A stretch of 64,000 nucleotides of DNA from the NCBI GenBank assembly GCA_003512955.1, contig DOTG01000038.1:248001-312000 (forward strand), read 5' to 3'. This DNA comes from Marinilabiliales bacterium. GTDB lineage: Bacteria > Bacteroidota > Bacteroidia > Bacteroidales > SZUA-534. Positions within the stretch are counted from its first letter, which is position 1. Each line of letters begins with the position of its first letter. Shown here one piece after another: positions 41,446-49,621 of this stretch. The translations under genes were made by a program, and so were the position numbers. The notes beneath the pieces are model-generated. The model made no database searches. It saw nothing but the letters and a program-made list of their open reading frames with translations, and was not told the DNA's origin.

Positions 41446-43074
41446 TTACTCGCCCAGGAATGGATATTTAAAACTGTTATCGGGCAAAAAGTTCTCTTTT
41501 ATTGACCGTGGCGACACCCACCGCAACAAATTAATTGCAGAGCCGGCTTTGTCGTTGGTACCACTGCCCCGTCCGCCACCAAACGGCTGTTGCCCTACAA
41601 CGGCTCCCGTGGGTTTATCGTTGATGTAAAAATTACCGGCAGCGTGCTTTAATATCCGCGAAGCCAAATCAATGGCCTCCCTGTCTTTTGAAAGGATGGC
41701 TCCTGTTAAAGCATAAATAGATGTTTTATTTACCAGATGCAAGGTTTCTTCATATTGGTTATCGGGATAGAGGTAAATGGTCACCACCGGGCCAAAAATC
41801 TCCTCTTCCATTGTCTCAGAGTGCGGATCGGTTGTCAGGATTACCGTAGGTTCAATAAAGAAACCTACCGACTTATCATAATTGCCCCCAAAGATGATCT
41901 CATTCTTTAGGTTTTTGCGCGCCCGTTCAATAAACCCAACAATGTTATCAAAAGCTTTTTCGTCGATAACCGCATTGATAAAATTGCCGAAATTGTCGGG
42001 CGTACCCATTTTCATGGCATCGAGGTCACATTTTATTTCATTGTAGATGGTTTCCCATCGGCTTTGGGGAATGTAAACCCTTGAAGCGGCAGAACATTTT
42101 TGCCCCTGAAATTCAAATCCGCCGCGCGTTATCGCCGTTGCCACCTGATTTGGCCGGGCCGAAGGATGCATCACCACAAAGTTTTTACCACCGGTTTCGC
42201 CAACAATCCTCGGATACGATTTGTACTTATGGATATTCTGCCCAATGGTTTTCCAGATATCTTGGAAAACACCTGTAGAACCTGTAAAATGGACTCCAGC
42301 AAAATCGGCATGGTTGAAACACACCTCCGAAGTATCTTTTCCGGAAACATATACCAAATTGATCACTCCGTCAGGAAGTCCGGCTTCCATTAAAATGTCC
42401 ATAATCAGTTTGGCTGAATAGATTTGCCGTTCGGCTGGTTTCCAAACTACGGTATTTCCCATCATGGCGGGAGCCGTGGGCAGGTTCCCCCCGATAGAGG
42501 TAAAGTTGAAAGGTGTAATTGCCAGTACAAATCCCTCTAAAGGACGTTGCTCAGTCCGGTTCCAAGTTTTTGCGTTTGATTCGGGTTGAATATCCATAAT
42601 TTCGGTCATATACCGGACATTGAAACGGAAGAAATCGATCAATTCGGCAACAGCATCTATTTCTGATTGAAAAGGATTTTTTGATTGTCCAACCATGGTC
42701 GCGGCATTCATCCGATAACGGTAAGGGCCTGCAATTAAATTAGCGGCTTTTAAAAAGATGGAAGCCCGCATTTGCCAGCTCATGTTTTCCCATTTTCCTT
42801 TGGCAGCCAACGCGGCGTCAATAGCCTGCTGCAGATGTTCCTTGCCTCCCCTGTGGTAATAACCGATTATATGATGCCTATTATGTGGTGGCGTGATATC
42901 CACCTGATGGTTGGTCTTCACTTCCTTTCCCCCAATGATCATAGGGATTTCAATCACCGCATTGTTGATGCAATCAATGGCATTTTCTAACTCTTTACGT
43001 TCCTTTGTCCCTGGAGCATAGCTATAAACAGGTTCATTTTGCGCCGGCGGAACAATGAAAAAATGACTATCCAT
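41446..43074 (-). CDS. L-glutamate gamma-semialdehyde dehydrogenase (P5C dehydrogenase)
   Basis: 542 residues, the ALDH4 type that turns glutamate semialdehyde (from proline via pyrroline-5-carboxylate) into glutamate. Typical stretches: VDITPPHNRHHIIGYYHRG, AITPFNFTSIGGNLPTAP, the glutamate in IVGETGGKNFV, catalytic Cys in FQGQKCSAASRVYIP, and NFYINDKPTGAVVGQQPFGG near the end. No proline dehydrogenase is in the window. It would feed glutamate and ammonium metabolism, near the glnK-amtB genes. Confidence 0.92.
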   Translation of the reverse strand: MDSHFFIVPPAQNEPVYSYAPGTKERKELENAIDCINNAVIEIPMIIGGKEVKTNHQVDITPPHNRHHIIGYYHRGGKEHLQQAIDAALAAKGKWENMSWQMRASIFLKAANLIAGPYRYRMNAATMVGQSKNPFQSEIDAVAELIDFFRFNVRYMTEIMDIQPESNAKTWNRTEQRPLEGFVLAITPFNFTSIGGNLPTAPAMMGNTVVWKPAERQIYSAKLIMDILMEAGLPDGVINLVYVSGKDTSEVCFNHADFAGVHFTGSTGVFQDIWKTIGQNIHKYKSYPRIVGETGGKNFVVMHPSARPNQVATAITRGGFEFQGQKCSAASRVYIPQSRWETIYNEIKCDLDAMKMGTPDNFGNFINAVIDEKAFDNIVGFIERARKNLKNEIIFGGNYDKSVGFFIEPTVILTTDPHSETMEEEIFGPVVTIYLYPDNQYEETLHLVNKTSIYALTGAILSKDREAIDLASRILKHAAGNFYINDKPTGAVVGQQPFGGGRGSGTNDKAGSAINLLRWVSPRSIKENFLPDNSFKYPFLGE

Positions 43075-43316
43075 GTCTCAATTTATTATTTAGATTTTAT
43101 TTAAATAGTGTAACCCCTTAAGCTCCGTTTGGTTTTACAGTCCTGAAAATTTTTTGTTAAAAATATTCGTTATGCAAATTTTTTCCACTTGCAATTTTAC
43201 TACATTTTTTGTTTGATAAACAATGATTTAAAACCTAAAGGGGCATGTTGTTTTTTATGGTTTAATAATCAGCAAATTATCAACCGAATTGCCTGAAGTG
43301 TTTCTAAACATGCCTG

Positions 43317-43346
43317 ATTGGGGCTCGCGTAGAATTCTTAAATTTG
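43317..43346 (+). promoter_or_regulatory. Bacteroidota-type promoter of ppnP
   Basis: ATTG at 43317-43320, 18 bases, TAAATTTG at 43339-43346 (perfect -7 box). The ATG is 24 bases downstream. Confidence 0.6.
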
Positions 43347-43370
43347 TTTAAAATCCTTAAACGTACGATT

Positions 43371-43652
43371 ATGTTCAAAACAAATGAATATTTTGACGGC
43401 AAAGTGAAATCTATAGCATTTCAAACTGCCAATGGGCCGGCAACCGCGGGGGTTATGGCTGCCGGTGACTATGAATTCGGTACATCAACCATAGAGTACA
43501 TGACTGTAACCTCAGGCCAAATGGAGGTCCAGCTACCGGGCGAATCGGTATGGAACACGTACAAACCTCACGAAACTTTTATTGTTGGGAAGAATGTAAA
43601 ATTTAAAGTAAAAGTACAGGGCGATACTTCATATATATGCCTTTACAAATAA
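43371..43652 (+). CDS. ppnP: Pyrimidine/purine nucleoside phosphorylase (PpnP, DUF1255)
   Basis: 93 residues from ATG 43371 (an in-frame TTG at 43344 lies in the promoter). Single-domain cupin with YFDGKVKSIAFQTANGPATAGVM, EFGTSTIEYMTVTSGQMEV and a C-terminal YICLY, as in E. coli PpnP (94 residues), which splits many nucleosides with phosphate. Monocistronic by position, before the palindrome-rich region. Confidence 0.9.
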   Translation: MFKTNEYFDGKVKSIAFQTANGPATAGVMAAGDYEFGTSTIEYMTVTSGQMEVQLPGESVWNTYKPHETFIVGKNVKFKVKVQGDTSYICLYK

Positions 43653-43682
43653 ATGTGGACATTACTCTTTGTTGTAATTTTA

Positions 43683-43821
43683 CCTAAAATCCGCAGGTGA
43701 ACTATTAATAGTAAAAAAATGAGATACTTAGTCGCGGCGCGACTTCACTAAATCAGAGATTACATAATTGATATAAAATACTCCTTCTCAATAGAGTCGC
43801 ACTGCGACTTGCGGATTTAGG
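43683..43821 (+). promoter_or_regulatory. Nested palindromes upstream of the ModE-like gene
   Basis: Two copies of AGTCGC-N3-GCGACT (43730-43744 with GGC, 43795-43809 with ACT), 65 bp apart. A 12-bp palindrome ACTATTAATAGT lies at 43701-43712. An outer inverted repeat, CCTAAAATCCGCA at 43683-43695 against TGCGGATTTAGG at 43810-43821, encloses all (12 pairs, one bulge). The end is 25 bases before the regulator ATG. Either operator pairs or a folded leader RNA (outer stem with two hairpins) is possible. Confidence 0.6.
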
Positions 43822-43846
43822 GTTTTACATCAAAAACAAAGGAATT

Positions 43847-44236
43847 ATGGCGGGTCATAAAGGTTCAAAATATTACAATATTTTTCTGGATTACCACATT
43901 TTACTGGAGCATCACGAGAAAGGCAACATTATTGATGAATACAAGTTCCGTTTGTTAAGGCACATCAAGGAGTTAGGTTCTCTGAAAGCGGCAGCTACAC
44001 ACTTAGGCGTGAGTTACCGCAAAGCCTGGGGAAATATCGAGGAAATTGAATCGGGGTTGGGCTTCAAGCTTTTGGAACGGACCCGCGGCGGCGCCAAAGG
44101 TGGAAAATCGTGCCTCACCGCCGATGGCGAAAAATTAATGAACGCTTATGAAGAGCTTCGGTTGGAATTTGATCAATCTATACACAAAATCACCAAATCG
44201 TTTTTCCATACCATTAATGAAAACATCACCAGCTAA
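43847..44236 (+). CDS. ModE-like winged-helix regulator without Mop domains
   Basis: 129 residues: the ModE/LysR-type winged helix with GSLKAAATHLGVSYRKAWGNI, LLERTRGGAKGGKSCLTADG, matching the DNA-binding half of ModE. The C-terminal molybdate-binding Mop/TOBE domains are missing, as in stand-alone one-domain forms. Its stop overlaps the start of wtpA by 20 bases, so it heads the tungstate/molybdate operon and probably controls it. The two AGTCGC-N3-GCGACT palindromes just upstream are its likely targets (inference). Confidence 0.88.
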   Translation: MAGHKGSKYYNIFLDYHILLEHHEKGNIIDEYKFRLLRHIKELGSLKAAATHLGVSYRKAWGNIEEIESGLGFKLLERTRGGAKGGKSCLTADGEKLMNAYEELRLEFDQSIHKITKSFFHTINENITS

Positions 44237-45185
44237 ATTCATTCTCCTCATTTTTGGAGTATTAAGCGTCAGTAATGGATGCAAACCCAAGCATCATCCG
44301 CAATCTCAGGAATTAATTATTTTTCATGCAGGAAGCCTGTCGGTTCCTTTTAAGCAAATTGCCGATTCGTTCGAAACGAAATACCCCGAGATAAAAGTTT
44401 ACTTAGAAGCTGCAGGAAGCAGAGCCTGTGCACGAAAAATCACAGACCTGAACAAACCGTGTGACATCATGGCATCGGCCGATTATGCGGTAATTGATGA
44501 GCTTTTAATCCCCAATTATGCCAAATGGAACCTGAAATTTGCCGGAAATGAAATGTGTATTGTTTATACCCCAAACTCGAAACGGCAACAAGAGATGAAT
44601 GCTTCGAACTGGTACCGCATATTACTTGACCCGGAAGTTCGTTACGGCAGGGCCGATCCGGAATCGGATCCATGCGGATACCGTACCGTATTGGTTAGCA
44701 AACTGGCTGAAAAATTTTACCAATCTCCTGGGTTATCGGCTTTGCTGATGCAAAAGGATCAAAACCACATCCGCCCCAAAGAGGTCGATTTACTGGCATT
44801 GCTCGAAACTCAAACCATCGACTACATTTTTTTATACCGATCGGTGGCAGAACAGCATCAACTAAACTATTTGGTTTTGCCTGATAGCATCAATTTGAAA
44901 ACCGCAAAACTAACCGATTTTTACAAACAAGTTTCGATTCAATTGCATGGTCCGAATCCAAATGAATCTACCACTTACTATGGCGAACCCATGGTGTATG
45001 GTATTACCCAACTGGAAAATGCACCAAATCCAGAAGCGTCCCAAAAATTTTTGGAATTCTTTTTTGCGGACAGTGTAGGACTGAAAATTATGGAACAGAA
45101 TGGCCAACCCTCCTGTGTTCCTGCTGGTTCAAACACTTACAATTATTTGCCCGGTCACTTAAAAAAGTTTGCCTCCGAAAAATAA
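44217..45185 (+). CDS. wtpA: Tungstate/molybdate-binding lipoprotein (WtpA type)
   Basis: 322 residues from ATG 44217, which gives a lipoprotein signal with lipobox VSNGC; the longer frame to 44148 overlaps the regulator and is rejected. Signatures of WtpA: LIIFHAGSLSVPFKQIADSF, CDIMASADYAVIDELLIP, YGRADPESDPCGYRTVL and TIDYIFLYRSVAEQH. WtpA binds tungstate and molybdate in six-fold coordination and prefers tungstate. The AOR gene in the window supports tungstate as the physiological ion (inference). Confidence 0.92.
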   Translation: MKTSPAKFILLIFGVLSVSNGCKPKHHPQSQELIIFHAGSLSVPFKQIADSFETKYPEIKVYLEAAGSRACARKITDLNKPCDIMASADYAVIDELLIPNYAKWNLKFAGNEMCIVYTPNSKRQQEMNASNWYRILLDPEVRYGRADPESDPCGYRTVLVSKLAEKFYQSPGLSALLMQKDQNHIRPKEVDLLALLETQTIDYIFLYRSVAEQHQLNYLVLPDSINLKTAKLTDFYKQVSIQLHGPNPNESTTYYGEPMVYGITQLENAPNPEASQKFLEFFFADSVGLKIMEQNGQPSCVPAGSNTYNYLPGHLKKFASEK

Positions 45186-45207
45186 AGGCTTTTTCTATCT
45201 TTGAGCC

Positions 45208-45999
45208 ATGTACAAAAACAATAGCATTCAATGGCTTTTTACCTTTTTGGGTGGCGTGGTTTTATTATTTTTAATAGCCCCACTTGCCGGACTGGTATTT
45301 CATTCATCCGGTACCGAAATTGCCGATACAATTGCCGACAAAGAGGTAACATATAGTATTATGCTTACCTTAGCCACAAGCATGATTGCTACAACTATTT
45401 TTGCCTTTTTTGCCATTCCCTTTTCCTACTTGCTGGCCCGGAAATTGTTTTTTGGGAAGAAAATTGTACTGGGGATCATTGATTTGCCAATTGTTATCCC
45501 TCACTCCGCCGCCGGTATTGCACTTCTTACGGTAATATCGAAACAAGGAATTATTGGAAAGGCAGGTGGTTTGTTTGGGCTTGAATTTCCGAGCTCATCA
45601 GCCGGCATTGTCCTTGCTATGGCGTTTGTTAGCCTTCCCTTTTTAATAAATGCTGCCCGCAATGGTTTTGAAGAAGTACCTGAACGTTTAGAAAAAGCCG
45701 CGCTGAATTTAGGGGCATCACCCGCTAAAGTTTTTTTCAGCATCAGCTTGCCATTGGCCTGGCGAAGCATTGTTTCCGGGTTAATTATGATGTTTGCCCG
45801 GGGTATGAGCGAATTTGGAGCGGTTGTGATTATTGCCTATCACCCGATGATTACACCTGTAATGATTTTTGAACGGTTTGGTGCCTTTGGGTTAAAATAT
45901 GCACGTCCGGTAGCTTTGATATTTATTGCCGTGTGTTTGGTGTTTTTTGTATTGTTGCGCTATTTATCAAATCCAAAAAAAGATGCTATCCGTTCATAA
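45208..45999 (+). CDS. wtpB: Tungstate/molybdate ABC permease
   Basis: 263 residues, six helices, binding-protein-dependent permease with the cytoplasmic loop EEVPERLEKAALNLGASPAKVFFSI-type EAA motif (about 156-180) and ARGMSEFGAVVIIAYHP typical of ModB/WtpB. Starts 22 bases after wtpA and overlaps wtpC by 17 bases. Confidence 0.93.
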   Translation: MYKNNSIQWLFTFLGGVVLLFLIAPLAGLVFHSSGTEIADTIADKEVTYSIMLTLATSMIATTIFAFFAIPFSYLLARKLFFGKKIVLGIIDLPIVIPHSAAGIALLTVISKQGIIGKAGGLFGLEFPSSSAGIVLAMAFVSLPFLINAARNGFEEVPERLEKAALNLGASPAKVFFSISLPLAWRSIVSGLIMMFARGMSEFGAVVIIAYHPMITPVMIFERFGAFGLKYARPVALIFIAVCLVFFVLLRYLSNPKKDAIRS

Positions 46000-47041
46000 C
46001 CTAACCCTCAACATAGGAACATTCCAATTAAAAGATATTTCGTTTCAGGTATCAAAGGGGGAATACTTTATTCTATTAGGGGAATCGGGCTCTGGTAAAT
46101 CGTTGCTATTGGAAAGTATTGCAGGCTTGACAAAACCAGAGAGCGGTCAACTGTTTATGAACCAAAACGAAATTACCCATACACAAATTCAAAAACGAAA
46201 TGTGGGATTGGTTTTTCAGGATCACGCGCTGTTCCCACATTTAACTGTGGAAGAAAATATTACTTATCCACTCCGCATCAAAAAAATCAGTTTCTCAAAA
46301 ATTAAAGAATCCCTAGCGGAACTGGCAACGGAGATGAATATTGTTCCTTTTCTGAAAAGATATCCTGAAACCTTGTCGGGAGGTGAAAAACAGAGGGTGG
46401 CATTGGCCCGTACTTTAATCTTAAAACCTGACATTCTTTTACTCGACGAACCGCTTTCCTCGATGGATGTGAGCTTAAAAGCTGATTTGCGTTCCATGCT
46501 CCGGCGGATCAACCAAAAGGGACAAACCATTTTGCACGTAACTCACGATTACGAAGAGGCCATTTCATTGGCCCACCAGATTGGGGTCATCCATAACGGA
46601 CAGATTATTCAAACCGGGACACCCCACGAAGTATTTACCCATCCGAAAAACCAGTTTGTGGCACATTTTGGGGGAATTAAAAACTTTTACCCTGCCACCC
46701 TGGAACTTGGTACTGACCATGAAACCACGAAAGCGCACCTGAACGAACACATTGGTATTGATATTTTTACCAAACATAAAACTACCAAAGGCTTTGTGCT
46801 GATTGGCCAAAAGAACATCCTGCTTTCACGTACACCTCAACCCAATGGGGTGATGAACCAATTTCATGGAACGATTAAAGAAATAGTGCCTGCCAGTATG
46901 GGGTATGAAATTGTGGTGGATTGCGGTATTTTATTTTACGTTTCCATTTCCTCCGATTCTATAACTACCTTTGACTTTAAGGAAAAACAGGAGGTCTGGT
47001 TAGCCTTTAACCCCTCATCGGTGAGGTTCATTCCGGGGTAA
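45983..47041 (+). CDS. wtpC: Tungstate/molybdate ABC ATPase with TOBE domain
   Basis: 352 residues from ATG 45983; the longer frame to 45926 lies in wtpB. Walker A GESGSGKS (33-40), Q-loop VFQDHALFPHLTV, signature LSGGEKQRVALA, Walker B ILLLDEP, D-loop SSMD, switch VTHD. The C-terminal third (about 235-352) is a TOBE/Mop-like domain (MNQFHGTIKEIVPASMG, LAFNPSSVRF), the site of oxyanion-dependent inhibition in ModC/WtpC relatives. Overlaps wtpB by 17 bases, and moeA follows after 78. Confidence 0.93.
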   Translation: MLSVHNLTLNIGTFQLKDISFQVSKGEYFILLGESGSGKSLLLESIAGLTKPESGQLFMNQNEITHTQIQKRNVGLVFQDHALFPHLTVEENITYPLRIKKISFSKIKESLAELATEMNIVPFLKRYPETLSGGEKQRVALARTLILKPDILLLDEPLSSMDVSLKADLRSMLRRINQKGQTILHVTHDYEEAISLAHQIGVIHNGQIIQTGTPHEVFTHPKNQFVAHFGGIKNFYPATLELGTDHETTKAHLNEHIGIDIFTKHKTTKGFVLIGQKNILLSRTPQPNGVMNQFHGTIKEIVPASMGYEIVVDCGILFYVSISSDSITTFDFKEKQEVWLAFNPSSVRFIPG

Positions 47042-47119
47042 TAACTTTATTTTGATGTTGCAAAGGCTATTTATTTTTCCAAAAATAGTACCCATTTTTG
47101 TAGAATAATTCTAAACAGG

Positions 47120-48295
47120 ATGATCACTCTTGAACAAGCATTGCAGATAGTTTTAAATAAAAGCACCACACAACTAGCCACTGAAAAGGTTTCGCTACAC
47201 GAGTCGCCCGGCAGGGTTTTGGGCGAAGACGTTACTTCCGATATGGACATGCCTCCGTTCGACAAAGCCGCCATGGATGGATTTGCCATCCGCGAAAGCG
47301 AGATTGAACAAGAGCTGGACGTGATTGAAACAGTAGCCGCCGGACAATCAGCAACTAAAGAAGTAGTTCCCGGAACAGCCATCCGGATTATGACCGGAGC
47401 TCCCATACCTAAAGGTGCTGATTTTGTTATCCAAGTGGAACTTTCTGAAATAAGCTGCACACAAAAAGTTATCTTTTCAGGACATCCAAAAAACAATATT
47501 GTCTATCGGGCCAGCGATGTAAAAAAAGGGGATGTAGTTTTACACAAAGGCCAATTTATCGATGCCCGGCACATTGCTGTGCTTGCTTCGGTAGGATGCC
47601 CCCAACCTGTTGTTTACAAACAACCAAAAGTAGGAATCATTTCCACGGGTGATGAAATTGTGGAACCCGACATCGTCCCCAATGCATCGCAAATCAGAAA
47701 CAGCAACGGACACCAACTAATCGCGCAAATAAAACAAAGTGGCGGCCTGCCCATCTACTACGGCATTGTGAAAGACGATTATTTTGACACGTACCATGCC
47801 CTGAAAAAAGGAATGGAAGAATGCGATATTCTTTTACTCACAGGCGGTGTTAGCATGGGCGATTTTGACTTTGTCCCTAAAATTATGGCCGACCTGGGTA
47901 TTGAAATCCAGTTTGACTGGGTGGCTGTGCAACCCGGAAAACCCACTACTTTTGGAACAAAAGGGTGCAAACTAATTTTTGGACTTCCGGGAAATCCGGT
48001 TTCATCGTTCATTCAGTTCGATGTATTGGTAAAACCCGCCATCCACAATTTAATGGGAATATCGGAAAACAGACCTTCCATTCAATTACCTATGGGTAAA
48101 AATTATTCACGGAAACGGGCCGAACGGAAATCCTACATCCCAATCCTAATCAATGAAAAAAGCCAGGTAATCCCTACAGAATATCATGGTTCGGCACATA
48201 TTTATTCGTTACCCTCCTGTCATGGATTGGCCATTATCGAGATAGGAATAAAAGAACTAAAAGAAGGGGATTTAGTCCATGTACGACTGTTATAA
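47120..48295 (+). CDS. moeA: Molybdopterin molybdenumtransferase
   Basis: 391 residues; inserts molybdate (or tungstate) into adenylylated pterin. Motifs: DMDMPPFDKAAMDGFAIRE, GTAIRIMTGAPIPKGADFV, the MoeA/MogA core STGDEIVEPD and LLLTGGVSMGDFDF, and LPGNPVSSFIQFDVLV. Normal length. Follows wtpABC and overlaps moaA by 17 bases, joining metal uptake with insertion. Confidence 0.95.
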   Translation: MITLEQALQIVLNKSTTQLATEKVSLHESPGRVLGEDVTSDMDMPPFDKAAMDGFAIRESEIEQELDVIETVAAGQSATKEVVPGTAIRIMTGAPIPKGADFVIQVELSEISCTQKVIFSGHPKNNIVYRASDVKKGDVVLHKGQFIDARHIAVLASVGCPQPVVYKQPKVGIISTGDEIVEPDIVPNASQIRNSNGHQLIAQIKQSGGLPIYYGIVKDDYFDTYHALKKGMEECDILLLTGGVSMGDFDFVPKIMADLGIEIQFDWVAVQPGKPTTFGTKGCKLIFGLPGNPVSSFIQFDVLVKPAIHNLMGISENRPSIQLPMGKNYSRKRAERKSYIPILINEKSQVIPTEYHGSAHIYSLPSCHGLAIIEIGIKELKEGDLVHVRLL

Positions 48296-49079
48296 CCGCC
48301 GGATCAATTACCTCAGGGTTTCGGTAACCGACCGATGTAACTTCCGATGCACCTATTGCATGCCCGAAGAAGGGATTACCCTGCTATCGCACGACGATAT
48401 TTTATCGTTTGACGAGATTGTGGAGGTGGTATCTTACGGGGTTTCACAAGGAATTACCAAAGTCAGGATTACTGGCGGTGAGCCGTTGGTGCGTAAGGGA
48501 ATTGTCACGTTGGTTGAGATGATTGCCAACATTGAAGGAATCCGCGATTTGTCGATGACTACCAATGGCAGATTATTGGCTGAATTGGCGGTTCCTTTGA
48601 AAAAAGCCGGGCTCCAACGGGTGAATATCAGTTTGGACACATTAAATCCTATGAAGTTCCGTCAAATCACCCGGGTGGGTGAACTTGCCGATGTTTTAAA
48701 AGGGATTGAGGCCGCCCGGCAGGCGGGGCTTGCTCCCATCAAACTCAATTGTGTAATAAAAAGTTCTTCGCTGGAAGAAGATGCTCAACAGGTAGCCCAT
48801 TTCGCCAAAGAACATAATTTGGAAGTCCGGTTTATTCACGAGATGAACCTCGAAAAAGGATATTTTACCCGTGTCGAAGGAGGTGATGGCGGAAATTGTG
48901 CCACTTGCAACCGTCTTAGGTTAACTGCCAACGGATTATTAAAACCATGCCTTTTCAGCGACATTGCTTTTAACGTGCGTGAACTGGGAACAGAAAAAGC
49001 CTATGAATTGGCTTTAAACAAAAAACCCAGAAGCGGACACACCAACTCTACTGGAAGTTTCTATAACATTGGAGGATAA
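48279..49079 (+). CDS. moaA: Compact GTP 3',8-cyclase MoaA
   Basis: Radical SAM enzyme for the first step of pterin cofactor synthesis. SAM cluster Cys20, Cys24, Cys27 (CNFRCTYC), SAM site TGGEPLVR, second cluster Cys207, Cys210, Cys224 (CATCNRLRL then KPC) with the GTP-binding arginines, and the essential C-terminal Gly-Gly (YNIGG). It has 266 residues against about 330 usually: roughly 40 residues between RFIHEMNLEKG and the second cluster are absent, and the tail is shorter. The frame is intact and all catalytic features remain, so it is probably functional. Overlaps moeA by 17 bases. Confidence 0.93.
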   Translation: MYDCYNRRINYLRVSVTDRCNFRCTYCMPEEGITLLSHDDILSFDEIVEVVSYGVSQGITKVRITGGEPLVRKGIVTLVEMIANIEGIRDLSMTTNGRLLAELAVPLKKAGLQRVNISLDTLNPMKFRQITRVGELADVLKGIEAARQAGLAPIKLNCVIKSSSLEEDAQQVAHFAKEHNLEVRFIHEMNLEKGYFTRVEGGDGGNCATCNRLRLTANGLLKPCLFSDIAFNVRELGTEKAYELALNKKPRSGHTNSTGSFYNIGG

Positions 49080-49160
49080 GAAGAAGTATTTAGAGTACTT
49101 TAAGTACTTAGAGTATTTAAAGTTGGAAGTTCAGAGTTAAGAATTTAAAGTTGTTGGAAT

Positions 49161-49607
49161 ATGAAAAAGTTGAGCCACACGGATGAAATAGGGAAAGCCA
49201 ACATGGTAGATGTGGGCAATAAACCCCAACAGGCACGTACGGCACGAGCTATTGGGCATATCAGGCTTCAACCCGAAACGTTAAAATTGGTGAAAGAAAA
49301 CCAACTGAGAAAGGGCGATGTGTTGACTGTTGCTGAGATTGCGGGCATTCAAGCGGGTAAAAAAACTTCGGAACTTATCCCTCTTTGTCACCCTTTGCTC
49401 ATTACAAAATTGGATGTTCACGCCCGGATAACCGAAACCGGTATTGAATGCGAGAGTTTTGCCAAATGCACCGGCCAGACCGGAATTGAAATGGAAGCTT
49501 TAACGGCTGTTAATGTTGCTTTATTAACAGTTTACGACATGTGCAAAGCGGTGGATAAAACCATGATTATTGAAAATGTCCGGTTGTTAGAGAAAACCAA
49601 AGAATAA
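49161..49607 (+). CDS. moaC: Cyclic pyranopterin monophosphate synthase
   Basis: 148 residues, normal for MoaC. Converts 3',8-cH2GTP to cPMP. Motifs: ANMVDVGNKPQQARTARA, AGKKTSELIPLCHPL, and TGIEMEALTAVNVALLTVYD with KAVDK. The 81-base spacer after moaA holds AT-rich repeats built on AGTATTTA and AAGTACTT. Last gene of the modE-like-wtpABC-moeA-moaA-moaC run, convergent with the kinase operon. Confidence 0.96.
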   Translation: MKKLSHTDEIGKANMVDVGNKPQQARTARAIGHIRLQPETLKLVKENQLRKGDVLTVAEIAGIQAGKKTSELIPLCHPLLITKLDVHARITETGIECESFAKCTGQTGIEMEALTAVNVALLTVYDMCKAVDKTMIIENVRLLEKTKE

Positions 49608-49621
49608 TTACCTAATCAGAC

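Noticed and set aside
43719..43751. Ten-residue leader peptide frame inside the palindrome region
   Set aside because: It overlaps the first AGTCGC palindrome, and so short a frame is expected by chance; no run of regulatory codons.
43683..43821. Known molybdenum-cofactor riboswitch
   Set aside because: The outer stem and two equal hairpins do not visibly match the Moco RNA motif; a covariance search would be needed, so it is only reported as a palindromic region.
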